Part shown: positions 6,909 to 13,473 of the stretch, piece after piece | Layout of the letters: every line of letters begins with the position of its first letter | Numbering within the stretch: position 1 is the first letter of the stretch | From: RYN-433 sp036558265 | Lineage (GTDB): Bacteria; Planctomycetota; Phycisphaerae; Tepidisphaerales; Tepidisphaeraceae | Length of the DNA stretch: 14,225 bases | NCBI GenBank assembly: GCA_036558265.1 | Contig: DATBFY010000656.1 | Location: 1-14,225 of the forward strand | Direction of reading: 5' to 3' | Program-made: the position numbers and the translations under genes | The notes under the pieces: generated by a model | What the model was told of the DNA's origin: nothing | Seen by the model: only the letters and a program-made list of their open reading frames with translations | Database searches by the model: none

Positions 6909-6953
6909 CCCTCACCCCGGCCCTCTCCCGGAGTACCGGGAGATGGAGAAGGG
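6909..6953. repeat. REP-like palindromic element between asd and the TauE gene
   Basis: CCCTCTCCCGG (6921-6931) pairs with CCGGGAGATGG (6936-6946) around an AGTA loop, with one mismatch in 11 pairs. It is flanked by CCCTCACCCCGG on the left and AGAAGGG on the right. From memory, very similar text recurs in intergenic regions of many GC-rich bacteria, so I read it as a dispersed REP-like element. It begins just after the asd stop and ends before the TauE start. It could terminate or attenuate transcription from asd or protect the asd mRNA end. Confidence 0.6.
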
Positions 6954-7955
6954 TCAGATCAACCTCTCCGCGATCTGCACCGCGTTGGTCGCCGCGCCTT
7001 TGCGGATCTGGTCGCCGCTGACGAACATCTCGATCCCCCGGCCATCATCCCGGCTGATGTCCTGGCGGATGCGGCCGACCAGGACGTTGTCCTGGCCGCT
7101 GGCTTCGGCGGGCATGGGGAAGTGGTTGGCCTCGGGGTTGTCCACGATCGTCACGCCCGGAGCCTTGGCGAGGATGTCGCGCACCTGCTGAGGGGTGATC
7201 GGCCGCTCGAACTCGAGGTTGATGCTCTCGCTGTGCGCCCGCGGCACCGGCACGCGAATGCAGGTGGCCGTCACCATGATCTTCGGGTCGGCGAAGATCT
7301 TGCGGGTCTCGTTCACCATCTTGTTCTCTTCCTCGTTGTAGCCGTTCTCCGCGACCTTCGTGTTGTGGCTGAAGAGGTTGTTGGCGATCGGGTGGGGGAA
7401 CTTCTCCTTCACGATCGGCTGGCCGCTGGCGTAGGCCTTGAGCTGGGTGTCCAGCTCGTACAAGCCCCACGCCCCCGCGCCGCTGACGGCCTGGTAGGTA
7501 CTGACGATGACCCGCTTGACGCGGTTGACCTTGTGAAGAGGCCAGACCGGCACGTTCATGATGATCGTCGAGCAGTTGGGGTTGGCGATCAGGCCGGCGT
7601 GCTTATGGATCTCCTGCGGGTTTACCTCGGGCACGACCAGCGGGATGCCCTCCTTCATGCGGAAGGCGCTGGTGTTGTCCACCACGATGGCCTTTGCGGC
7701 GACGGCGGCGGCGGCGAACTCCCTGCTGATCGACCCGCCCGCCGAGAAGAACGCGATCTGCACGTCCTTGAACGAGTCCTTCGTGAGCTCTTCCACCGTG
7801 TGCGACTTGCCCCCAAACTGAACCTCTTTGCCGGCGCTCCTGGCGCTGGCGAGCAGGCGCAGCGATCGGATGGGGAAGTTGCGCTCGGCCAGCACGGTCA
7901 GGAATTCCTGACCGACCGCGCCGGTGGCGCCCACGATGGCGACGTTGACGGACAT
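6954..7955 (-). CDS. asd: Aspartate-semialdehyde dehydrogenase
   Basis: The protein reduces beta-aspartyl phosphate to aspartate semialdehyde with NADPH, the branch point to lysine/diaminopimelate, threonine and methionine; it is cytoplasmic. At 333 residues it has the usual bacterial length. The nucleotide-binding GATGAVG loop is at residues 9-15, the catalytic Cys128 lies in NPNCSTI, and the substrate-binding segment RVPVPRAHSES (about 234-244) contains the active-site His241. SAGGS (about 71-75) and the C-terminal GAATNAVQIAE helix also fit. GGAG eight bases before the ATG at 7955 supports the start. No other lysine or threonine pathway gene is nearby. The upstream gap separates it from a divergent sugar-type regulator, and a hairpin element separates it from the TauE gene downstream. 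Confidence 0.97.
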   Translation of the reverse strand: MSVNVAIVGATGAVGQEFLTVLAERNFPIRSLRLLASARSAGKEVQFGGKSHTVEELTKDSFKDVQIAFFSAGGSISREFAAAAVAAKAIVVDNTSAFRMKEGIPLVVPEVNPQEIHKHAGLIANPNCSTIIMNVPVWPLHKVNRVKRVIVSTYQAVSGAGAWGLYELDTQLKAYASGQPIVKEKFPHPIANNLFSHNTKVAENGYNEEENKMVNETRKIFADPKIMVTATCIRVPVPRAHSESINLEFERPITPQQVRDILAKAPGVTIVDNPEANHFPMPAEASGQDNVLVGRIRQDISRDDGRGIEMFVSGDQIRKGAATNAVQIAERLI

Positions 7956-8194
7956 GGTGTTTACTCCGCGATCTGCAAAAACCTCGACGACCAGAAAAAC
8001 ACGAAGGCCGCCGGGCGGACCAGGATTCGTGCGGCGTTCCGGGTGTGTGAAGCGCGCTTCCTCAAGGGAAAATGCGCGGCTTTCACACGCGCGGAGCCTG
8101 GCACGTTTTGGTCTTCATCGGCGGCCTGCTGCTGTTGACTAATCGTCTTATCGACCCAGCGATGGATTGTCTCAAAACGGCCGCGGAGTTTCAA

Positions 8195-8209
8195 GACAGG
8201 CCCCCTGTC
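8195..8209. promoter_or_regulatory. Compact palindrome, possible operator
   Basis: GACAGG and CCTGTC flank a CCC centre, about 20 bases upstream of the putative -35 of the XylR-like gene. A 6-bp half-site on each side of a 3-base centre is compatible with an activator or repressor site, or with a small hairpin. No second copy was noticed in the window. Confidence 0.3.
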
Positions 8210-8226
8210 ACGAGGCGCTTCGGCAG

Positions 8227-8256
8227 TTGCGTCCGGTTGGACAAATAACGTATATT
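8227..8256 (+). promoter_or_regulatory. Putative sigma-70-type promoter of the XylR-like gene
   Basis: TTGCGT (8227-8232) and TATATT (8251-8256; five of six consensus bases) are 18 bases apart, in one of the few AT-rich patches of the window. A start point near 8263 would leave a leader of about 75 bases. Assigned by eye from consensus only. Confidence 0.4.
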
Positions 8257-8338
8257 TCAGGGCTTACGCGGGAGAGGCATCGCGGTGTAGGCGTCGTTCC
8301 GGCGGAAATGGCCCGGCCGGACGAAGGACTGAGTTGTT

Positions 8339-9541
8339 GTGATGCGTATTCTCTCCCCCGGGACGGGCCAACCCAAGCGGGTCCTGCTCTTACAGCACGA
8401 TTACGATTACCGGCACCATGCCGGGGTGGCGCGCTTCGCCGCCCAGGCCGGCTGGGCGCTGGAGGACGCGTTCACCCCCGTCCAGGGGCTTCCGGAGGCC
8501 TGGCTCGGCAACGGGGTCATCTCCTGCCGGGGGAGCAGTCACGCGACCCTCGATTGGCTGCGGAAGGCGCGCCAGGATCATAACGTCCCGGTGGTGGAGA
8601 TCGCCGACAACGCCGGCGGCCTGGGCGGGGACGTCCCCCGTGTCATGACCGACGACCAGCGGATCGCCCAGCTCGCGGCAGAGCACTTCGCGACGCGCGG
8701 ATATGACAACATCGGCTTCGCCTGGGAGTTCGATTCACCGCTGGCCCGGCGGCGGCGGGCGGCGCTGGCGGGCGAGGCCGCGGCGCGCGGCCTGCGGTTC
8801 TGGGACGTCCCGTTCGAACGCATCGCGCAACTGCGGGCACAGGAGGCGTTCCCGATCGGACTGCTGACCGAATCCGACCTGGTCGCCGTGCGCGCCCTGC
8901 GCGCCTGCGCGGACGCCGCCGTCCCCGTGCCCGAGCGGGTGGCCGTGCTGGGGATCGACAACTTCACCTGGCGCTGCGAGGCGGCATCGGTGCCGCTGTC
9001 GAGCGTCGATCCGGACTACGAGCGGGCCGGTTACGAGGCGGCGGCGATCCTGAACCGGCTCATGAACGCTCCGCAGGACGCGGCGGCGCCGGAGGAACCC
9101 GACCCGGTGCGCGTGCCGCCGCTGGGCGTGGTCGAGCGCGAGTCCACGCGCATGCTCGCGGTGCGCGACGAGGAGGTCGCCAAGGCGCTGCGGTTCATCG
9201 CGCACAACGCCCAGCGGCCCGTCGGCCTGCGCGACGTGGCCCAGGTGACCGACCTGTCGCTGCGGCGATTGCAGGGCCGGTTCAAGGCGCAACTCGGGCA
9301 CACGATCCTCCAGGAGATCAACGGCCGGCGCGTCGAGCGGGCGCAGGAGCTGCTGCGGGAGACCGCCAAGAAAGTACGGGTGGTGGCCGCCGAGTGCGGC
9401 TTCGGAAACTCGATGCGGCTGATCCGCATCTTCAAGCAATACACGGGGGTGAGTCCGATGGCCTTCCGCAAGCAAGTTGCTCGCGAGGGAGAGGAACGAC
9501 CGGTGGAGAACGCGCACGATCGCGGCGCCCGCCAGGAATGA
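8339..9541 (+). CDS. XylR-like transcriptional regulator: LacI-type sensor fused to AraC HTH
   Basis: The protein has 400 residues. Residues about 12-245 resemble the periplasmic-binding-like sensor of the XylR/AraC group: RVLLLQHDYDYRHHAGVARFA at the front, ending with the hallmark VAVLGIDN and a SSVDPDYERAGYEAA helix. Residues about 275-378 form the AraC-type double helix-turn-helix, with AQVTDLSLRRLQGRFK and VAAECGFGNSMRLIRIFKQYTGVSPMAFRK. In E. coli, XylR activates xylose genes, but planctomycetes carry many paralogues, so the ligand and targets here are unknown. The sensor is compressed between residues about 153 and 185 (TESDLVAV where a CND-type ligand segment is usual). The GTG at 8339 has GAAGGA about 10 bases upstream; the ATG at 8342 is an alternative. 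It stands alone on its strand. Confidence 0.92.
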   Translation: MMRILSPGTGQPKRVLLLQHDYDYRHHAGVARFAAQAGWALEDAFTPVQGLPEAWLGNGVISCRGSSHATLDWLRKARQDHNVPVVEIADNAGGLGGDVPRVMTDDQRIAQLAAEHFATRGYDNIGFAWEFDSPLARRRRAALAGEAAARGLRFWDVPFERIAQLRAQEAFPIGLLTESDLVAVRALRACADAAVPVPERVAVLGIDNFTWRCEAASVPLSSVDPDYERAGYEAAAILNRLMNAPQDAAAPEEPDPVRVPPLGVVERESTRMLAVRDEEVAKALRFIAHNAQRPVGLRDVAQVTDLSLRRLQGRFKAQLGHTILQEINGRRVERAQELLRETAKKVRVVAAECGFGNSMRLIRIFKQYTGVSPMAFRKQVAREGEERPVENAHDRGARQE

Positions 9542-9588
9542 CGCACGCAACGCCGACCGCACATTGCGGGATCACCGACGCCAACGTC

Positions 9589-9616
9589 TTGCCCGGCGCC
9601 GACCCACGCGTACAAT
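9589..9616 (+). promoter_or_regulatory. Putative promoter of ilvN
   Basis: TTGCCC (9589-9594) and TACAAT (9611-9616; five of six consensus bases) are 16 bases apart. The predicted start near 9623 gives a leader of about 33 bases that includes AGGAG at 9644-9648, seven bases before the ATG. The leader is too short for a leader-peptide attenuator. Confidence 0.5.
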
Positions 9617-9655
9617 CGCCCCCTTTGCCTTGTCTGCTGGAGCAGGAGCTTCCCG

Positions 9656-10225
9656 ATGCGTCACGTGATTTCGGCCCTGGTGATCAATGAGCCCGGCGTG
9701 CTGGCGGGGGTCGCCGGGATGTTCTCGGCCAGGGGGTTCAACATCGATTCGCTGGTCGTCGGCCGCACCGACGACCCCAACCTCTCGCGCATGACGATCG
9801 TCGTCAATGCCGACGACGTCACGCTCGACCAGGTGCGCAAGCAACTGGCCAAGCTGGTCGCCACGGTGGAGGTGCGGGACTTTGCGGGGACCGCTTACAT
9901 CGAACGAGACCTCGCCCTGGTGAACGTGAACTGCAACGCCGAGAAACGTCGCGAGGTCGTCGAGATCGTCGAGTTGTTCCGCGGGAAGGTCGTTGACGTC
10001 TCGCCCGAATCGGTGATGGTGGAACTGGCCGGCACCGAGGACAAGCTCGAGGCCTTCATCGACCTGATGAAGCCCTATGGCATCGAGAGCCTGGCGCGCA
10101 CCGGCGTGATCGCGATGCCGCGCGGCGCCCAGGTCACCAAGGACAAGACCGCCGGTGACGAGGGGCCGAAAAAGCGAATCCGAAGCCTCGAGGGTCCGGC
10201 CGGCGTCGCCCTGCCGCCGTCGTAG
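9656..10225 (+). CDS. ilvN: Acetolactate synthase small (regulatory) subunit
   Basis: This is the regulatory subunit of acetohydroxyacid synthase (also called ilvH), which activates the large catalytic subunit and confers valine feedback inhibition in branched-chain amino-acid synthesis. It has 189 residues. The N-terminal ACT domain (about 1-75) reads HVISALVINEPGVLAGVAGMFSARGFNIDSL, with the conserved NEPGVL turn. The C-terminal domain (about 80-160) contains RDLALVNVNC, a FRGKVVDVS strand and FIDLMKPYGIESLARTGVIAMPRG. A charged tail of about 28 residues follows. AGGAG seven bases before the ATG is a good ribosome-binding site. The large-subunit gene is not in the window, so this copy is unlinked from it, at least on this side. 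Its stop is 7 bases from that of the convergent waaA. Confidence 0.96.
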   Translation: MRHVISALVINEPGVLAGVAGMFSARGFNIDSLVVGRTDDPNLSRMTIVVNADDVTLDQVRKQLAKLVATVEVRDFAGTAYIERDLALVNVNCNAEKRREVVEIVELFRGKVVDVSPESVMVELAGTEDKLEAFIDLMKPYGIESLARTGVIAMPRGAQVTKDKTAGDEGPKKRIRSLEGPAGVALPPS

Positions 10226-10232
10226 AGTTTTC

Positions 10233-11606
10233 TTACTGCTCTACCACCACCGCATCCCGCATCACCTTCCCCCGCCGATTCAACAGCCCGTAGATCACCT
10301 CCGCGTGCCGCAGCGTCGCGCCGCGCTCCTTGACGCAGACCGCCTGTGCCCGCCGTGCCATCGTCGTTGCCTGGTCGGGCGAGTAGAGCAGCACCGAGAC
10401 CGTCTGCGCCAGCGCGTGCTCGTCCGGGGCGACCTCCATCACCGCGTCGGCGGCGCGGAACTTGTTCATCGCCTCGGCGAAATTCCCCGTGTACGGCCCC
10501 ACGATCACCGGCTTGCCCAGCGCCGCCGGCTCGATCATGTCGCTGCCGTGCTGGCGCGAGCCCAGGTCCAGCAGCGACCGCCCGACGAAGACCACGTCCG
10601 CCAGCGAATAGAACTTGCGCAGCTCCCCCATCGTGTCGCCCAGGATGACCGGCGGGACGATCGCCGAACCCGGCGTCGGCACCGGCGCCTTCATCGGTCC
10701 GAAGGTCCGCGACCGCCGCACGCACTGGAACTTCATCCCCTCGACCAGCGCCGCCACCTCGTCGAACCGCTCGGGCTTGCGCGGCACGATCACCAGCCGA
10801 AGCCGCGAGTGCTTCGCCAGGAGCTGGCGATACGTGTGCAGGAGGATCTCCTCCTCCCCTGGGCCCGTGCTGCCGCAGACCCAGATCGGCTCGGCCCCGG
10901 GAAACAATCCCACGTCGGTCGCCAGCTCGTCGTCCCCCTCCACCCGATCGGCAACCTGCGCCGTATCGAACTTCATCGTCCCCGTGATCAGCACCCGCCC
11001 AGGACTGGCGCCCAGCTCGATGAACCGCTCGGCGTACGTCTGGTCCTGCACGCAGATCCCCGTCAGCCGGCGGAACATGCTCGTCGCCACCGGCTTGATG
11101 ATCCGGTATCGCCGATAGCTCGACGGCGTCAGCCGCCCGTTCACCAGCACCACCGGAATATCGCGCCTCGCGCACGCCCGCAAAAAGTTCGGCCACACTT
11201 CCAGCTCCATCAGCACCACCACGTCCGGCCGCAGCACCTCCAGCGCCCGCGTGACCGCCTTGGAAAAGTCGAGCGGATAACGGACGACCGTGAGATTCGC
11301 CACACCGCCGTAAAGCTGGCGGGCGCGGGCGTAGCCGCTCTCGGTGGTCGTGGAGATGATCACGTGCGGCACAACCGGTGCGCGCTTGAGCGCCGTCACC
11401 AGCGATTGGGTTGCGTTGATCTCGCCCAGGCTGACCGCGTGGATCATCACCGCGGGCTTGGCGGGGTCGCGGTTGACGCTCTCGACGCGTCCCATCCGCT
11501 GGCGGAAGGCCGTCAGCACCTTCCGCCGGGCCGACGGCCGGATCAACCAGTACGGGGCCGAGACGCCAACCCCCAGGCCGTACGCGATGTCGTAGTGATT
11601 GACCAT
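10233..11606 (-). CDS. waaA: 3-deoxy-D-manno-octulosonic acid (Kdo) transferase
   Basis: This GT30 enzyme adds Kdo from CMP-Kdo to the lipid A precursor at the inner face of the cytoplasmic membrane, an early step of LPS assembly. From the ATG at 11606 it has 457 residues, close to the usual 420-450. Visible motifs are HAVSLGE, with the catalytic-type Glu62, then STTTESGYARA, VLMELEVWPN, VNGRLTPSSYRRY, the nucleotide-sugar part ITGTMKFD, GSTGPGEEE, VPRKPERF, LGDTMGEL, and IEPAALGKPVIVGPYTGNF. Two motifs deviate: GSTGPGEEE lacks the His usual after GST, and SDMIEPAALG replaces HNPLEPAA. The frame continues far upstream, but family length and motif spacing support 11606. There is no Shine-Dalgarno; GATTAT eight to thirteen bases before the ATG may indicate a leaderless message. 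Confidence 0.93.
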   Translation of the reverse strand: MVNHYDIAYGLGVGVSAPYWLIRPSARRKVLTAFRQRMGRVESVNRDPAKPAVMIHAVSLGEINATQSLVTALKRAPVVPHVIISTTTESGYARARQLYGGVANLTVVRYPLDFSKAVTRALEVLRPDVVVLMELEVWPNFLRACARRDIPVVLVNGRLTPSSYRRYRIIKPVATSMFRRLTGICVQDQTYAERFIELGASPGRVLITGTMKFDTAQVADRVEGDDELATDVGLFPGAEPIWVCGSTGPGEEEILLHTYRQLLAKHSRLRLVIVPRKPERFDEVAALVEGMKFQCVRRSRTFGPMKAPVPTPGSAIVPPVILGDTMGELRKFYSLADVVFVGRSLLDLGSRQHGSDMIEPAALGKPVIVGPYTGNFAEAMNKFRAADAVMEVAPDEHALAQTVSVLLYSPDQATTMARRAQAVCVKERGATLRHAEVIYGLLNRRGKVMRDAVVVEQ

Positions 11607-11613
11607 AGGTCTG

Positions 11614-11619
11614 ATAATC
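11614..11619 (-). promoter_or_regulatory. -10-like hexamer placing the waaA transcript start at its ATG
   Basis: The minus strand reads GATTAT, seven bases, then the ATG at 11606. TTGCGG 19 bases further upstream (11639-11644) is a poor -35. The spacing puts the expected first base on the start codon, consistent with leaderless translation and with the missing ribosome-binding site. Confidence 0.3.
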
Positions 11620-11860
11620 GGCGAGGGGCGATCGATTTCCGCAATGGCAGGGTCATGCCTGTGCCGCGCCCGACCGTAAGCGGTGTCACGCCGGGCGGGG
11701 CGCCTGCCGCGGCGCGACCGGGGATTGTTCGGCGTGTCCAGCGTGCCGATTCGACGCCGTCGGCCTCTCCCGCGCGTCACATCCCGCACCGACCGCCCGG
11801 CTTCACGCGGATCGTCCGCACGGCATCCCACCGCGGTCACACGCCGCGTTCGGCGCGCCA

Positions 11861-11869
11861 TGATATTCT
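11861..11869 (+). promoter_or_regulatory. Extended -10 promoter candidate for the LEPR-XLL gene
   Basis: TGATATTCT fits TGnTATAAT at the TG and at four of six hexamer bases. No -35 is recognisable, as is usual for extended -10 promoters. The leader would be about 37-40 bases, including AGGG at 11901-11904, nine bases before the ATG. Confidence 0.35.
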
Positions 11870-11913
11870 GTGCACACCGCGCACGCTTCGCCGCCAAAAC
11901 AGGGAACCGACCC

Positions 11914-12768
11914 ATGAACCGATCAGCGATCTGCGAGCCGCTCGAATCCCGCCGCCTGCTCTCCGCCACCGCCGCCGCGGCGTTCGCAACCCTTGACCAC
12001 GGCCTGCTCAGCGTCGAGGGCTCGCGCCACAACGACATCATCCTCCTCGACCGCCACGTCGGGAAGAATGACCGGATGTGGATCGACGTCAGCCGCAATG
12101 GCCGGCTGATCGGCTCTTTTCACGCCAACCAGGTCGCCGTGATCAGGGTCCTGGGTGGCGAGGGGGACGACGTGGTGCGCGTCGGCACGACCATCCAGCA
12201 GACGATCGCGACAAGCCTGCGGTATACGGTCAACGACACGGGGATCGTTGCCGACCAATGGGTGCTCACGTCCGCCCCCCTCCTGGCGGGCGCAGTCGCC
12301 ACCCCGTTCGCCACTCCGGTCAGCCTCTACGGCGGCGGCGGCAACGACTCCCTCGTCAGCGGCGCCGGCGACGACCACCTCGACGGCGGCAGCGGCAACG
12401 ACACGCTCTGGGGCGAGGGAGGTAACGACCAACTCCTCGGGCAGAACGGCAATGACAGCCTGGTCGGTGGCAACGGCACGGACACGCTCATCGGCGGCAA
12501 CGGACGCGATGAACTCGAAGGCGACGGCGGCTCCGCCAACGTCGCGGTCCTCACGTCGGTGAGCGACGACGTCGTCGTCTTCGGCAACTCCACCCCGCTC
12601 ATCTTCACGCCCGCCCGCCCCACCCCCTACTTCGCGCCCGTCAACAACAACCAGGGCCTGCCCTCCGGCCGCGACGTCCTGATCGGCGCCCAGGGCGGCG
12701 ACTCCTTCCACTCCACCGACAAGACGAGTGAAATCCACGACCTGACCCCCTTTGACCGCATCGTGTGA
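11914..12768 (+). CDS. LEPR-XLL-motif surface protein with RTX calcium-binding repeats
   Basis: The protein has 284 residues. Residues 7-18, CEPLESRRLLSA, are the planctomycete LEPR-XLL N-terminal motif, found at the start of many large secreted or surface proteins of the phylum; its exact sorting role is not established. Residues about 20-138 are a beta-rich region without a known family. Residues about 139-204 hold six or seven tandem GGxGxDxL nonapeptides (GGGNDSLVS, GSGNDTLWG, GGNGTDTLIG and relatives), which form calcium-bound beta-rolls in hemolysin-type proteins. Isolated repeat-like pieces lie at 81-88 and 250-264. The protein is short for its class and has no catalytic domain. The frame is open 77 codons upstream, but the motif must be N-terminal, so the ATG at 11914 is chosen. 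It converges on the PLD gene. Confidence 0.88.
   Translation: MNRSAICEPLESRRLLSATAAAAFATLDHGLLSVEGSRHNDIILLDRHVGKNDRMWIDVSRNGRLIGSFHANQVAVIRVLGGEGDDVVRVGTTIQQTIATSLRYTVNDTGIVADQWVLTSAPLLAGAVATPFATPVSLYGGGGNDSLVSGAGDDHLDGGSGNDTLWGEGGNDQLLGQNGNDSLVGGNGTDTLIGGNGRDELEGDGGSANVAVLTSVSDDVVVFGNSTPLIFTPARPTPYFAPVNNNQGLPSGRDVLIGAQGGDSFHSTDKTSEIHDLTPFDRIV
12328..12525 (+). repeat. Tandem RTX nonapeptide-coding repeats
   Basis: Imperfect 27-base units based on GGC-GGC-AAC-GAC-codons encode the calcium-binding beta-roll of the LEPR-XLL protein. The units differ at synonymous positions, which suggests old divergence and not a recent expansion. Confidence 0.8.
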
Positions 12769-12779
12769 CCAAAACGCGT

Positions 12780-12791
12780 GCCGCTTGCGGC
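12780..12791. terminator. Short hairpin between convergent stops
   Basis: GCCG-CTTG-CGGC, extendable by one C-G pair into the loop, is followed on the plus strand by TTAATT and preceded by AAAACG. It fills the 23-base gap between the LEPR-XLL stop and the PLD-like stop and could serve both strands. The stem is very short. Confidence 0.3.
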
Positions 12792-13391
12792 TTAATTCTC
12801 CCCGTCCCCCGGCTCCTCCAACGGCACGGGACACACGTCCTTGCGCTTACACCCCTCGCAGTGCTCCCCCTCCCACAACGCGTTGAACTGATCGAGCACC
12901 GACTCGATGAGCTGAGCGCCGGTCGTCCAGACGCCCCACTCGAAGTTCCGCCTCCCGTCCGCCTTGGCGCCAAGCCCCGCCCCCGTCAAGTTCGCGCTCC
13001 CCAGGTACATCCCCCGCGCGTCGATCACCACCGTCTTGGCATGCAAGCGCGGGCAGCGGCGGATCGACAGGTTCTTCGGCAATCCCTTCTTCAACTCGAT
13101 CAGCGCCGCCGCGCTAGGCACGCCGGCATGAAGGATCCGGATCTCAACGCCCCGCACCGCAAGTTTCCGCAGCACGGAGACGATCGACTCCGCCCGTCGC
13201 CGGCCATCCCCAGTCGGCACCAGCATCGCCTTGAAGTCCGCCGTCGCGATGTCGATGCTCACCCGGGCCGCGCAGATCCCCTCCAGCACGATCCGCCTGA
13301 AGTGCTCGCCATCCACGACCAGCTCCACGTCACCTCTGGCCGAGGCTCCGCTGCGATCGCCCCCCAACGTCGGATGTAATCTGAACGACAT
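12792..13391 (-). CDS. Single-HKD phospholipase D-like protein with C-terminal cysteine cluster
   Basis: The protein has 199 residues from the ATG at 13391. One PLD active-site motif is visible: His117-x-Lys119-x4-Asp124 (HAKTVVID), followed by MYLGSANLTGAGL. With a single HKD motif, catalysis in this superfamily normally needs a dimer, as in Nuc-type endonucleases; phosphodiesterase activity on nucleic acid or phospholipid is possible, and the substrate cannot be told. The N-terminal part (about 20-110) shows the usual PLD strands and helices. The tail carries HCEGCKRKDVCP (Cys178, 181, 187), a likely zinc or iron-sulphur site. There is no signal peptide. The frame is open well upstream, but the extra residues are low-complexity and overlap the next gene antisense. 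There is no Shine-Dalgarno; GATAAT at 13401-13406 lies 9 bases before the ATG. Confidence 0.85.
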   Translation of the reverse strand: MSFRLHPTLGGDRSGASARGDVELVVDGEHFRRIVLEGICAARVSIDIATADFKAMLVPTGDGRRRAESIVSVLRKLAVRGVEIRILHAGVPSAAALIELKKGLPKNLSIRRCPRLHAKTVVIDARGMYLGSANLTGAGLGAKADGRRNFEWGVWTTGAQLIESVLDQFNALWEGEHCEGCKRKDVCPVPLEEPGDGEN

Positions 13392-13400
13392 CGTACGACC

Positions 13401-13406
13401 ATTATC
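13401..13406 (-). promoter_or_regulatory. -10-like hexamer close to the PLD-like start codon
   Basis: GATAAT (five of six bases of TATAAT) is followed by nine bases and the ATG. No -35 is recognisable. The position implies a leader of about 0-3 bases, matching the lack of a ribosome-binding site. Confidence 0.3.
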
Positions 13407-13473
13407 GGCCAACGTGGCACGTCCTTCGCATCCCATCCGGCTGCGCCTGCCGCGCGGAAAGTGAGCGTATGCA

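Larger units (their letters stand above)
7956..8338. other. 383-base intergenic region between asd and the XylR-like gene
   Basis: No gene is supported here; the frames that cross it have no family resemblance. It holds two inverted repeats: an imperfect one with GTGTGAA (8045-8051) against TTCACAC (8082-8088), and a compact GACAGG-CCC-CCTGTC at 8195-8209. It also holds a promoter-like sequence near 8227-8256. The region could contain the control sites of both divergent genes. No obvious asd promoter or riboswitch is visible on the minus strand. Confidence 0.5.
11607..11913. other. 307-base divergent intergenic region
   Basis: This gap lies between the starts of waaA (minus) and the LEPR-XLL gene (plus). 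Frames of both neighbours stay open across it, but the translations are Arg-rich and low in complexity, typical of GC-rich non-coding DNA. It holds a -10-like GATTAT for waaA (11614-11619, minus strand) and an extended -10 for the LEPR-XLL gene (11861-11869). I see nothing else in it. Confidence 0.5.

Noticed and set aside
6036..8138. 700-codon plus-strand open frame
   Set aside because: It is antisense across both the TauE gene and asd and the gaps around them. The translation is rich in Arg, Asp, His and Gln with no domain; asd on the other strand is unmistakable.
7961..8194. 77-codon minus-strand frame upstream of asd
   Set aside because: It has no ribosome-binding site and no family resemblance, and it spans an imperfect inverted repeat; it is more likely non-coding leader or control region.
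8237..8264. dif-like (XerCD) site: ATAACGTATATT resembles part of the E. coli dif core
   Set aside because: The match is 11 of 12 bases in the centre, but the XerD arm that follows (TTCAGGGC) does not fit, and a promoter explains the AT-richness. It is worth a profile check only because of the GC skew change.
10155..11996. 613-codon plus-strand open frame
   Set aside because: It overlaps the end of ilvN and runs antisense to all of waaA with Arg/His/Pro-rich sequence; it is a shadow frame.
11607..12098. N-terminal extension of the waaA frame
   Set aside because: It would make the protein about 620 residues, overlap the LEPR-XLL gene start antisense and add Arg-rich low-complexity sequence. 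The family length fits the ATG at 11606.
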